NCBI GenBank assembly: GCA_029550525.1
Contig: JAKPHF010000048.1
Coordinates: 124,001 to 188,000 of the forward strand
Length of the DNA: 64,000 bases
Reading direction: 5' to 3'
From: Planctomycetota bacterium
GTDB taxonomy: Bacteria; Planctomycetota; Phycisphaerae; UBA1845; PWPN01
The translations under genes and the position numbers were made by a program. Positions 35,313 to 44,399 of the stretch are shown piece after piece. Below the pieces are notes generated by a model. That model made no database searches and had not been told where the DNA came from. It saw only the letters and a program-made list of their open reading frames with translations. How positions within the stretch are numbered: the first letter of the stretch is position 1; each line of letters starts with the position of its first letter.

Positions 35313-36788
35313 ATGACACTCCGCCACCGACTGCTGCTGGTCTACCTCATCGTGGTGTTCCTCAGCGCTGCCACTGTTGGAGTGGCCATCTTCGAGTTGA
35401 ATCACGCGCACACGATTATGAGCGACCTGCAAGCCTGGAACGGACTCATGTTGAAATTTGAAAAATTAAAGCAGAGGTGGCCACCCCCGCCGGATGTGCC
35501 GCCTGAAGAGCTCGAGTACTACGACCTCAAGAGCGAGCTGGTCCATCTGTTCCGGTTTCTGGCCGCCGCCCCACCCGACGATACCGAGTCCGAAACCCTG
35601 GTCGTTCCCCGCGAACTCGCCAACCAGGTCCGCGCCAAGCTGAACGACGTCTACCGGGCCTGCGACCAGTGGGAGCGTCTACCCGCCGACCAACGCGAGC
35701 CTCAAAGCGATGCCGTGCGCCGAGCGCTCGACGGCGTCAGGGTCATCCTGGAAAGCGAATTGTCCACGCTCAACCTGAAGGCGGACACACAGTCCATCCG
35801 GACCCGCATCCTCCTGGTGATCGTCGGGTTCCTCATGCTGCTGCACGTTGTGACCATCGGGTCGCTCTTGCGGCGGTGGCTGCTTTGGCCGATGGAACGG
35901 CTGAACCGGCAGGTCGAAGCGTTGGCGCGCGATGAGGCCCCCTCCGAGCCGCTGCTGACCTCGCCGCGGGAAATGGCCCGGCTCGCGCTGGCCCTCGACC
36001 GGGCTCGACAATCACTCGGCATGCTTCGCCAGCAACTCCTGGATGCGGAACGGCTGACCGTGATCGGGCAGATGGCGGCCCAGCTGGCCCACAACCTGCG
36101 CAATCCGCTGGCCAACATCCGGGCTGCCGCGCAATTGACGCTCCGCCAGACCGACAACACCGACCGGCTGAAGGAGCGCATGACCGACATCATGGTTTCG
36201 GTAGACCGCCTCAACCGCTGGGTCATGGGCCTGATGGAAATCGCCCGGCGTGATCCGACGCTCACCAAAACCGTGGACGTCGTGCCGACCGTTCAGGAAG
36301 CCATCCAGGCCGTAGCCGGCGAACTCGCACCCAAGGAACTCGTGCTGACCACCGACGTTCCCCGCGAAGGCCTGGTGTGCGCTCACGATCCGGCTACGCT
36401 CGAGCACGCGCTGGTGGCCATGTTGGTCAACGCCATCGAGGCATCGCCCCTGGGGGGCACCATCCAGGTGCGTGTGGAGCCGGTCGAATACTCGAGCGGC
36501 ATCTCTGTGTGTCGCATTTCAGTCATCGATCAGGGCATGGGCCTGCCCCCGGACTGTCCGGACCGGATCTTCGAGTTCTCGTATTCCACCAAGCAGCGGG
36601 GGATGGGCCTGGGGCTGGCCTTGGCTCGACAGGCCCTCAAACGTCAAGGCGGAAACACGCAAGCGTTCAACAATCCCGACGGCGGCGCCACCGTCTGCGT
36701 CGAGTTGCCCAGGCAACGCGAGCCGGTTTCGCCCGGGAAGGCTGAACCGCAACCGAAGACCGTGGTATCATCGGCGGCGAGGAACTGA
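35313..36788 (+). CDS. Two-component sensor histidine kinase (PilS/NtrB-like arrangement)
   Basis: Two TM segments, HAMP-like region, QLAHNLRNPLANIRAAAQL H-box, HATPase GLGLALARQALKRQGG. Confidence 0.88.
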   Translation: MTLRHRLLLVYLIVVFLSAATVGVAIFELNHAHTIMSDLQAWNGLMLKFEKLKQRWPPPPDVPPEELEYYDLKSELVHLFRFLAAAPPDDTESETLVVPRELANQVRAKLNDVYRACDQWERLPADQREPQSDAVRRALDGVRVILESELSTLNLKADTQSIRTRILLVIVGFLMLLHVVTIGSLLRRWLLWPMERLNRQVEALARDEAPSEPLLTSPREMARLALALDRARQSLGMLRQQLLDAERLTVIGQMAAQLAHNLRNPLANIRAAAQLTLRQTDNTDRLKERMTDIMVSVDRLNRWVMGLMEIARRDPTLTKTVDVVPTVQEAIQAVAGELAPKELVLTTDVPREGLVCAHDPATLEHALVAMLVNAIEASPLGGTIQVRVEPVEYSSGISVCRISVIDQGMGLPPDCPDRIFEFSYSTKQRGMGLGLALARQALKRQGGNTQAFNNPDGGATVCVELPRQREPVSPGKAEPQPKTVVSSAARN

Positions 36789-36791
36789 TCG

Positions 36792-38192
36792 ATGCCCAAA
36801 TTGCTGATTGTCGAGGACGAGATAAGTCTCGCCCGTTCCATGGGCGACGCCCTCAGTGGCAACGGCCACGAAGTCCGCCTGGTGCACGTAGGCGAGCGGG
36901 TCATGTCCGCGTTTCGCGAGTTCGCACCGCACCTGGTGCTGCTCGATCTTCGGCTCGGAGGCGTGAACGGGCTCGATCTGCTCCAACAGATGAAGGCCGA
37001 AGCTCCTGACACCGAAGCCATCGTCATTACCGCCTACGGCAGTGTCGAGGTCGCCGTCGATGCCATGAAACACGGCGCGGCCGAGTTTCTGACCAAACCC
37101 GTCGATCTGGACGTCTTGTCCGTGGCCATCGAGCGGGTCTGGTCCTCGTCGCAAGCGCGACGGCGGCTCGAACAGTTCCGCAACGTGCAGGCGGGCCAGC
37201 TCAAGCAGATCCAGATCCTGGGCGAGTCGCCGGAAATGCAGGCGGTGCGACGCCAGATCGACCGGCTGATCCACCGCGCGGCGGCAGCCACGACCGACAT
37301 GCCCGCCATTCTCCTGACGGGCGAAACGGGCACGGGCAAAGATTTGGTCGCCAATTACATTCATGCGGCCATGCCTCATCGCAGCGGGCCCTTTGTGGCG
37401 CTGAATTGCAGCGCCGTCCCCCGCGAGTTGTTCGAGTCCGAGTTGTTCGGGCACCAGCGCGGCGCCTTCAGCGGCGCGACCGCCGACAAGCCCGGCCTGT
37501 TCGAGACCGCCGACGGCGGGACGCTGTTCCTCGACGAGGTCGGCGATCTGCCCGCCGAGCTCCAGCCCAAACTGTTGCGGGCCCTCGAGACGCGAACCGT
37601 CCGCCGCGTCGGCGAGACCCGAAGCCGTTCGTTCGATCTGCTCCTCATCGCCGCCACCAATCGCGACCTGGAAGCGCAGGTCGCCGCCGGCAAGTTCCGC
37701 CAGGACCTGTACTACCGACTCAAAGTGGTCACCATCGAACTGCCCCCGCTTCGGGATCGCGTCGATGACGTGACCCTCCTGGCCACGCACTTTCTGAACC
37801 AACTGGCCATCAAGTACGACGTGCCCGGCCTGAAGCTCTCGGAAGCCGCATTGGAGACCCTCAACCAGTACTCATGGCCGGGAAATGTTAGGGAACTGCA
37901 GCATGCACTCGAGAGCGCCACGCTGACCATCGCAGGATCCGTCATCGAGCCCAACGACCTGCCCATGCCCACCATGGTGGATCCCGTGCGGCGGGCCATG
38001 CGGGCACTCGAACACGATCGCCCTATCAACCTCGAGGAGGTGGAAAAGGAGTTGATCCAGCAGGCCATGCGGCGGACGGGAGGAAACGTCTCGGCAGCCG
38101 CTCGGCTCCTGTCCATTGGCCGCGAGGCCCTGCGGTACCGGCTGGCCAAGTTCGGGCTCTCCCCCGAACGCGGCGAGAACGACGCCAAGTAG
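36792..38192 (+). CDS. NtrC-family sigma-54-dependent response regulator
   Basis: Receiver LLIVEDE; AAA+ GETGTGKD; GAFSGA variant of GAFTGA; Fis-type HTH at C-terminus. Confidence 0.92.
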   Translation: MPKLLIVEDEISLARSMGDALSGNGHEVRLVHVGERVMSAFREFAPHLVLLDLRLGGVNGLDLLQQMKAEAPDTEAIVITAYGSVEVAVDAMKHGAAEFLTKPVDLDVLSVAIERVWSSSQARRRLEQFRNVQAGQLKQIQILGESPEMQAVRRQIDRLIHRAAAATTDMPAILLTGETGTGKDLVANYIHAAMPHRSGPFVALNCSAVPRELFESELFGHQRGAFSGATADKPGLFETADGGTLFLDEVGDLPAELQPKLLRALETRTVRRVGETRSRSFDLLLIAATNRDLEAQVAAGKFRQDLYYRLKVVTIELPPLRDRVDDVTLLATHFLNQLAIKYDVPGLKLSEAALETLNQYSWPGNVRELQHALESATLTIAGSVIEPNDLPMPTMVDPVRRAMRALEHDRPINLEEVEKELIQQAMRRTGGNVSAAARLLSIGREALRYRLAKFGLSPERGENDAK

Positions 38193-38343
38193 GACTCAGC
38201 CGGCGATCGCCTCCGGCAGAGCCACGAGGCGACCCGCGACCCCGGCCGCATCTGATTGGTTCATTTCAACCAGTGCTCTGTTCATTTCACGGCCGTCCGG
38301 ACTCGGCTGACCGGCCGGCCGCCCCGGCAGCCGAGTTCGGGCG

Positions 38344-38360
38344 TTGGCATGTCGGTTGCA
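38344..38360 (+). promoter_or_regulatory. Candidate sigma-54 (-24/-12) promoter for the prepilin gene
   Basis: TTGGCATGTCGGTTGCA matches YTGGCACGrNNNTTGCW with one major mismatch; about 110 bp upstream of ATG at 38471. Confidence 0.65.
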
Positions 38361-38470
38361 GGGAATGAGTTGACCAGACGGACGGCTGGTGCGGGTCGCG
38401 GACTTGTGAAACGTCGGCTGCTCCGGTACCATCCGAGCCCGAATCTCTAGTCTTCTTTGGAGGAAAAACC

Positions 38471-39643
38471 ATGTTCAGGCGCCCAAGTGCAGGTAACAGC
38501 CGGACCACCCGCGGCTTTACCCTCATCGAACTGCTGGTGGTTGTCGCGATCATCGCCCTGCTGATCAGCATTCTTCTTCCCTCGCTTCAAAAAGCCCGCG
38601 AGATTTCGCGGCGAACGGCCTGTGGCGCCAACCTGGGTGGCTTCGGTCGCGCGGCATTGACGTACGCCGAAGTCAACAAGGGCGTTCTGCCGTCGTCTGA
38701 CCACAACCCCACTGTATCCACCACAGCTCAGGGCACCGTCTCCGGTCAAACCGCCACGTTGGTCGGCTACAACCGTGCCTTCCGGGATCGCCGCACCGCC
38801 ACTGACTCGATCGCCAACACGAACGACGGCAGCAACACGCGCGGCTGGTTCAAACTGCTAAGAGGCGGCAAGAACGCGTACCTCAAGGGCAAGCAGCTCA
38901 TCTGCCAGAGCACCCGGCAATTGCGGCATAATCCGGAAGGCACCAGAGCCACAATCATCTCCGGCAGCGGTAAGGAAATCCAAGCTTACGACTTTGACGG
39001 CGGGCTCAGCGAAGATGGCCCTGCTCCTGCCCGTAATCCTACCCCCGGAACGGAAATGGCCGAATTCAGTTATTCCTTCGCGGTCACTTTGAAGAACGGC
39101 GGTCCCGGCGGCGCCAATTCGGGTGAGGTCTGGGGCCACATCCTCACGAATACCCAAGACCCGGGCAAGGCGATCGCGGCCGATCGCAACCCCTACTCGA
39201 ACCACATTGAGCCGCGCCGCAAGCTCACAGATATCACTCGCGACGGAGCGACGTTTGTGATCGGCGGCTACGGGCATTACCAGTACAAGCCAGACAAGCT
39301 GTCGTCCGACATGCAGGGCTTCAACCCTCCTCCCATCCCACAGAACGATGACGACTACCAGACCATCCTCCGCACCAAGAAGACCGTCAACTCCCGCAAC
39401 CACAAACAGGAAGGTCAGAACGTCTGCTACCTCGACGGCCATGCCAAGTGGGCCAACAATCCCAAGGTGGGTGTGGACGACGACAGCATTTGGAGCAACT
39501 GGGTCTACGACCCCCGCAGTCCTCAAGGCTTCAAAGTCAACAAGGATCGACTGCCCTACGACGCTCAGCCTCCGAGCGGCGAGACCTATGGCACCATGCG
39601 AGCCAAGAGCAACTGGGCAACCGATTCGGTGCTGATCCCATAA
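38471..39643 (+). CDS. Type II secretion/type IV pilin-like protein with prepilin N-terminal methylation motif
   Basis: [31 protein letters not shown]. Confidence 0.9.
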   Translation: MFRRPSAGNSRTTRGFTLIELLVVVAIIALLISILLPSLQKAREISRRTACGANLGGFGRAALTYAEVNKGVLPSSDHNPTVSTTAQGTVSGQTATLVGYNRAFRDRRTATDSIANTNDGSNTRGWFKLLRGGKNAYLKGKQLICQSTRQLRHNPEGTRATIISGSGKEIQAYDFDGGLSEDGPAPARNPTPGTEMAEFSYSFAVTLKNGGPGGANSGEVWGHILTNTQDPGKAIAADRNPYSNHIEPRRKLTDITRDGATFVIGGYGHYQYKPDKLSSDMQGFNPPPIPQNDDDYQTILRTKKTVNSRNHKQEGQNVCYLDGHAKWANNPKVGVDDDSIWSNWVYDPRSPQGFKVNKDRLPYDAQPPSGETYGTMRAKSNWATDSVLIP

Positions 39644-39676
39644 TCCCGCAGCTCGAGCTCGAGCAACACAAATACG

Positions 39677-39712
39677 AAGGGAGCACTCGGATGTCCGAGT
39701 GCTCCCTTTTCT
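39677..39712 (+). terminator. Rho-independent terminator of the prepilin gene
   Basis: AAGGGAGCACTCGG-atgt-CCGAGTGCTCCCTT followed by TTC; perfect 14-bp stem. Confidence 0.85.
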
Positions 39713-39748
39713 ATTAGGATCCATGCCGAGACGCTGATCGCAACCGCG

Positions 39749-40069
39749 TCAGCGGTCTTGAGAATCGTCGAACTCATCCGATTCGTCGTGATCGAGCTTC
39801 CACGCGTCCGCGTCTTCCATCTCCTCGATCTCGCGCTGCATGTGCCGGAACATCTTCTCCTGCAACGGGGCCAGCCGCTTGTACATCTCCACCGTCGCCT
39901 GATACGACCGCACCATCACATCCAGCTTCACCGCCATCATGTCGAGCTTGAAGAGCTGCCACTTCACCAGGCACTCCGGCTCCTTGATGGTGGATAGCGG
40001 ATTGCACGTGAAGCTGATCTGACCGTCGCTGCCGCGGACGCAGTATTCGCAGTTGCTGCATTGGAGCAT
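39749..40069 (-). CDS. Small conserved-type hypothetical protein with N-terminal Cys cluster
   Basis: MLQCSNCEYCVRGSDGQISFTCNP; acidic C-terminus; follows a terminator. Confidence 0.55.
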   Translation of the reverse strand: MLQCSNCEYCVRGSDGQISFTCNPLSTIKEPECLVKWQLFKLDMMAVKLDVMVRSYQATVEMYKRLAPLQEKMFRHMQREIEEMEDADAWKLDHDESDEFDDSQDR

Positions 40070-40205
40070 GCGGGCAGCATAACCCAAACGGCGGGGGGAA
40101 CCAAGAACACTGTAACGAACGGATTGGCCAGAACCGCGAGGCCGGGCGAACCGATCGCGATGGAGCGGGAGCCTCCTGCCGCCGCGAATCCCGGGCCGGC
40201 GGCCC

Positions 40206-40589
40206 TCAGTAAACGAAGTTGGGCACGGTACGCTCGATGCTGCTGCCGTCGCCCTCCAGCTGGTGCTCGATCGCCCGCCGATAGGCGGGCTCCTTCTCGG
40301 CCCAGTGCTCGAATTCCTGCTCGATCAGATTGCCAATGATCGTTACGTTCCGAGCCGCGGCCTCCTGGTCACGCCGGTAGCGCTCATCAATCATGCGCCC
40401 GGTCCACGCCAGGTTGTCCGACCGGTGGTCATCCAGACTACCGACGATCTTCAGGCTGCGGTTCATGGCCGCTTCCCGGGTCTCGCGAGCGCGCTGCATG
40501 GCTGGGGTTTCGCAGCCGCCCGCCAGCCCCAACACCAGCGCCGCGCCTCCCAGCCAAACCGACATCAGCCGTATTCCCGGTCGCATCAT
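40206..40589 (-). CDS. Small lipoprotein of unknown function
   Basis: LVLGLAGGCETPAMQ lipobox-like; ORF 127 aa. Confidence 0.55.
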   Translation of the reverse strand: MMRPGIRLMSVWLGGAALVLGLAGGCETPAMQRARETREAAMNRSLKIVGSLDDHRSDNLAWTGRMIDERYRRDQEAAARNVTIIGNLIEQEFEHWAEKEPAYRRAIEHQLEGDGSSIERTVPNFVY

Positions 40590-40804
40590 GTTCCGCCCCG
40601 CCCAGTTTCTGTCGCCTGTCGCCGGTTCGCCCCTGGGCGCCGGCCGGTTTACCGCCACTCGCCCCGAGCCACACCGGCAGCCAGCTCACCTTACCTGATA
40701 CGCGGCACGCCATCCAGCGGTCGCAGATGGGCCGCGACCAGGCGCCGTGAGGCCATCCTGCGCCGGCAATCGCAATTTTGTTCCAGCCGCTGCGTTAGTA
40801 CCAT

Positions 40805-41428
40805 ATGGGAGCCGGAATGGACCCGACCGAACTGACGCACGTGATCTCGCGAGCCCAGGCGGGCGAGGCCGCTGCTTTCGACGCGCTCGTCGATACGTAC
40901 GGCCCGCGGCTGTACGGCTACTTTTATCGGGCATCCGGCCGGCGAACCGATGCCGAGGATCTGCTGCAGGAAACGTTCGTTCGTCTCGTGAGCATGCTCG
41001 GCCAATACGCTCACGACGGTAGATTCGAGTCCTGGCTCTTCCGGATCGCCACCAATCTGATCCGGGACCGGATTCGCCGCAGCCGGGCTTCTCGCGAGTC
41101 GTCGCTGATATCGGCGGACGAGCGGCAGGACGAAATTCAACGCGATCGCCGCCTCGACCCGGACGGCGATCGGGAGCGTTCTCCCGTGGATCGCCTGGCC
41201 ACGGCCGAGCAGTTGGACGAACTGGGCCGGGCCATTCAGCAACTACCCGAGCAGGAGCGCATGGTCATCCTTCTGAGGCACTTCTCGCAGATGTCGTTTC
41301 GCGAGATCGCCGATCTGATGGAAGCGCCTTTGGGAACGACACTGGCTCGCGCCCACCGGGGACTGGCTCGGCTGCGCGAGTTGATGACCACCGACGACGG
41401 TGTACGACCGGCCCGACCCGACAGGTGA
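40805..41428 (+). CDS. ECF-type RNA polymerase sigma factor
   Basis: DAEDLLQETFVRL region 2, LPEQERMVILLRHFSQMSFREIADLM region 4. Confidence 0.9.
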   Translation: MGAGMDPTELTHVISRAQAGEAAAFDALVDTYGPRLYGYFYRASGRRTDAEDLLQETFVRLVSMLGQYAHDGRFESWLFRIATNLIRDRIRRSRASRESSLISADERQDEIQRDRRLDPDGDRERSPVDRLATAEQLDELGRAIQQLPEQERMVILLRHFSQMSFREIADLMEAPLGTTLARAHRGLARLRELMTTDDGVRPARPDR

Positions 41429-41432
41429 TGAA

Positions 41433-42038
41433 ATGCCACATTCCACTCACATCCCGGATCTCGAAAAGCAGGTGGACACGCTGATCGGCGGTCTGAAGGT
41501 GGAACTCGACCGCCCCCAGCCCAATCCCGCCGTGCTGGCCCGCGTGAAAGCGGCGGTGCGCCACGAACTCAATGAGCGATGGCTGGACCAGTATCCATCG
41601 CCCCAACCCAGCCGCAAAGCCTTGCACCGCGTCCGGCTCGCGGTCCGCGAGGAACTGGCCCGTTCAGGGCCGGCCCGCCGTCGCACCTCGCTGTTTTCGG
41701 GTGGGTGGGCTGCGGCGGCCATGATGGCCCTCTGCGTCGGCCTCATTCAGCAGATCGGATATCTGCAACCGGTATCCGTTCCCGATAGCAACGCTGCATG
41801 GGCCCAGGCTGCTCAGACCCACGTTGAGCTCTTTGTCGAGACGGTCCAGTTGGCCATGAGCACGGACGACTTCAGCCACTCCGTCCTCGACGAGCTTGGA
41901 GAGATCAGGCAGAGCCTCACGGGACTGTCCGATCGCAGTGCGACGCAGGATGTTCTGGACGAGCTGGACAGCGCCATGTGGCAAATCCTCGACGACCAGG
42001 ACGGTGACGAGTCGCGGCAGACAAGGAGGGTGGGATGA
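41433..42038 (+). CDS. Single-TM protein, probable anti-sigma factor or partner of the ECF sigma
   Basis: Immediately downstream of sigma gene; one TM segment; no recognisable zinc motif. Confidence 0.5.
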   Translation: MPHSTHIPDLEKQVDTLIGGLKVELDRPQPNPAVLARVKAAVRHELNERWLDQYPSPQPSRKALHRVRLAVREELARSGPARRRTSLFSGGWAAAAMMALCVGLIQQIGYLQPVSVPDSNAAWAQAAQTHVELFVETVQLAMSTDDFSHSVLDELGEIRQSLTGLSDRSATQDVLDELDSAMWQILDDQDGDESRQTRRVG

Positions 42039-42868
42039 GCCACCAACGCTTTCCACTCTTGGCCAGACGGATCGTAGCCGCTTACTTGCTGACCGTGCCT
42101 TTTGGCTGGGCCACAAATGCCGACGACAACAGGCCCGCTTGGGCAGACTCCAGGCCGGCGGAGGTCATGCCCTTTGGACCGCCGCCGGAATCACCAGATG
42201 TGGGACCGCTACCCGGCCCACCCGAAGACCACCCACCCTTGCCCGGTCCGCCCGGCCACGGTCTTGGCGTGCGCGGCGGCCCCGGCGGCCGGCGCCTGGG
42301 ACCGGGCGGCCCCGGACGCGGCCCCCAAGGAGGACCCGATGACGGCAGCCAGCTTCGGCCGGACGAAATCGACGAGTTCCTCGACTTCGCTCGCCAGCAC
42401 TTTCCGCCGCTGCACGACCAGTTGGCCAGGGCGCGCCGCGAGGATCCCCGGCTGTTCCGCCAGATGCTGCGGCAGATCGGCCCTCCCATGACGCGGCTCA
42501 TGCGACTATGGCGCGATGACCCGGTCGAGGCTGAGCGGATCATCCAAATTCAGCAAATCGAAATGCGCATCCGTGAACAGCACCGGAAATTCCAATCGCT
42601 CCGCAGCGAGGCGGAGAAGAACGCTGTTCGCGCGGAAATTCGAGAACTCCTCGAAAAGCGGTTCAGACTCCGGCTGCAGCGGCTCGAGAACGAGGTGGCC
42701 GATTTGCGCCGCCGGTTGGACGAACAGACCGCCCGCCTGGCCGAGCAGAATCGTAACCGGGATCGCCTGGTGGAAGAGGAACTGGACCGCTTGCTGGAAG
42801 GGAAACCATGGGACCGCGGACCGCGAAGGAACAGGCCGCCCTCAGCCGAATCCCGACCGGCGAACTGA
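42035..42868 (+). CDS. Exported coiled-coil/Pro-Gly-rich hypothetical protein, translationally coupled to previous ORF
   Basis: ATGA overlap with 41433..42038; signal peptide, PPPESPDVGPLPGPPEDHPPLPGPP segment, charged coiled coil. Confidence 0.55.
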   Translation: MSHQRFPLLARRIVAAYLLTVPFGWATNADDNRPAWADSRPAEVMPFGPPPESPDVGPLPGPPEDHPPLPGPPGHGLGVRGGPGGRRLGPGGPGRGPQGGPDDGSQLRPDEIDEFLDFARQHFPPLHDQLARARREDPRLFRQMLRQIGPPMTRLMRLWRDDPVEAERIIQIQQIEMRIREQHRKFQSLRSEAEKNAVRAEIRELLEKRFRLRLQRLENEVADLRRRLDEQTARLAEQNRNRDRLVEEELDRLLEGKPWDRGPRRNRPPSAESRPAN

Positions 42869-42899
42869 AGAGTCATAATTACGGCACCAAAAAAACAGG

Positions 42900-42970
42900 A
42901 GTCGGAAGAGAGGAATCAGAAGACAGGAGCCAGGAGACAGAAGTCCTGTCTTCTGTCTCCTTCTCTTCTC
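42900..42970. repeat. 7-nt periodic repeat arranged as inverted arms
   Basis: AGGAGACAGAAG-tcctgt-CTTCTGTCTCCT; minus-strand GGAGACA GAAGACA units. Confidence 0.75.
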
Positions 42971-43412
42971 ACTCCGCATCCCAGTCGCTGCCCACGGGCT
43001 GACGGCCTTTCGCCCCCGCGTCGATTTCGTGCCACCAACTGATTTTCTCTTCGCCCAACATCCAGCAGAGCAGGACGTCGCGGCCGTTATGCCGAGCCGG
43101 AAAATCCACCAGGCCGTTGGCGTAGTCCTTGAGTTCACAACCGATTTCTTCCAGCTCTTCGCGCAGAGCGGAAAGTCGATCCGTCACCTGGATGTAACGG
43201 CCCCGAGCTTCCTCGGCTCGAGCGGTGTCACCCTCCGCTTCATGCAAACGGCAGCTCGAATGCAACTCGCGCAGTCGGCCGTACTCACGCACGATATCCG
43301 CTACGATGCGCCGTACCAGCGTTAAAGAACGATTTGCTTCAGCCAGGGAAAAACGCTTGCGGCACGACAGTGCGGATGAATCAGGGAGCGAGATGGCCTC
43401 GAATGCATCCAT
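42969..43412 (-). CDS. DUF2203-like protein
   Basis: RFSLAEANRSLTLVRRIVADIVREYGRLRELH and GLVDFPARHNGRDVLLCWMLGEEKISWWHEIDAG. Confidence 0.8.
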   Translation of the reverse strand: MDAFEAISLPDSSALSCRKRFSLAEANRSLTLVRRIVADIVREYGRLRELHSSCRLHEAEGDTARAEEARGRYIQVTDRLSALREELEEIGCELKDYANGLVDFPARHNGRDVLLCWMLGEEKISWWHEIDAGAKGRQPVGSDWDAE

Positions 43413-43646
43413 GAAAAAACTCCTCTCGCACCGTACTGCAGGATGGGTGGCAAAGCGGCGAACAACCGCTCAGCCCGGAAGTGAAGCCTCGTTCTCCACC
43501 TCCACTGCTGAGGCTACCAAAGGGGTTCGGGCAAGTCAACGTGAGCGGGAGTTGCACTCCATCGCGCCGCCGTACGCCGGCCGATAAAATCCGCTCATCG
43601 GATCGCGGGAGCGCCGTGAAGCATCATGGAGAAATGCGAAACGGCT

Positions 43647-44267
43647 TCAAGCGCCGCCTTGTTGAAGCAGCATGAGGACCATCAGGCCTTGGCAAACCAC
43701 GATTAGTGCGCCGATCAGGCAAGCCGCGCCCGCTTTGACATAGTGTCGCTCATCGGCGATGAACGATCGCAACGCAAGAGCCAGCGCCGCGATTCCGCAC
43801 AGAATGCCGACGGCCAGTGTCGTCACCGCCGCGGGACTCACCGGCGCCTTGCCGCCCATCATGATTTGCTGAGCCGCTCGCTGCAGTTGTTCCGGCGCGG
43901 CATTCTCGCCAACCTGGCGAATCGCGGCCTCGTACAGCCCGACCCACCAGAGCATGGTGCCCGCGAACGCCAACACCGCCGCGAAGATCGCCAGCATCAG
44001 TGCCCAACCCGCGCTACTGACACCGCCTCCCGTTGAACGAGGCGGCGGGCCATAGACCTGTTCCGCCGGACGACCGATCGGGGGAGGAGGCGGCGCGAAT
44101 GCACCGCTCGCCGGTGAAGCAACTGGTACATCGCCCGGCGGCCAAGTGCTTTCTCGCGGCGCCGTCACCACGCGCCGGCAATACGGACACGCCACCGCTT
44201 GACCGCCCCAGTTGTCATCCACTTCGATAGGCTGCTGACAGGAGGGACACGAGAATCGGATGGCCAT
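43647..44267 (-). CDS. Zinc-ribbon membrane protein of unknown function
   Basis: FSCPSCQQPIEVDDNWGGQAVACPYCRR zinc ribbon plus TM helices. Confidence 0.65.
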   Translation of the reverse strand: MAIRFSCPSCQQPIEVDDNWGGQAVACPYCRRVVTAPRESTWPPGDVPVASPASGAFAPPPPPIGRPAEQVYGPPPRSTGGGVSSAGWALMLAIFAAVLAFAGTMLWWVGLYEAAIRQVGENAAPEQLQRAAQQIMMGGKAPVSPAAVTTLAVGILCGIAALALALRSFIADERHYVKAGAACLIGALIVVCQGLMVLMLLQQGGA

Positions 44268-44399
44268 GACTGCTCCACATCACCGGCGAACGACGCAGCG
44301 CCTTGAACGCAACTGAACTTCCTCGGTAATGCCTGGGATCATACGCGCACTTGGGGCGCGCGACAAGATGAGACGCACTGTCGGTGCCAGTCGTGCAGA

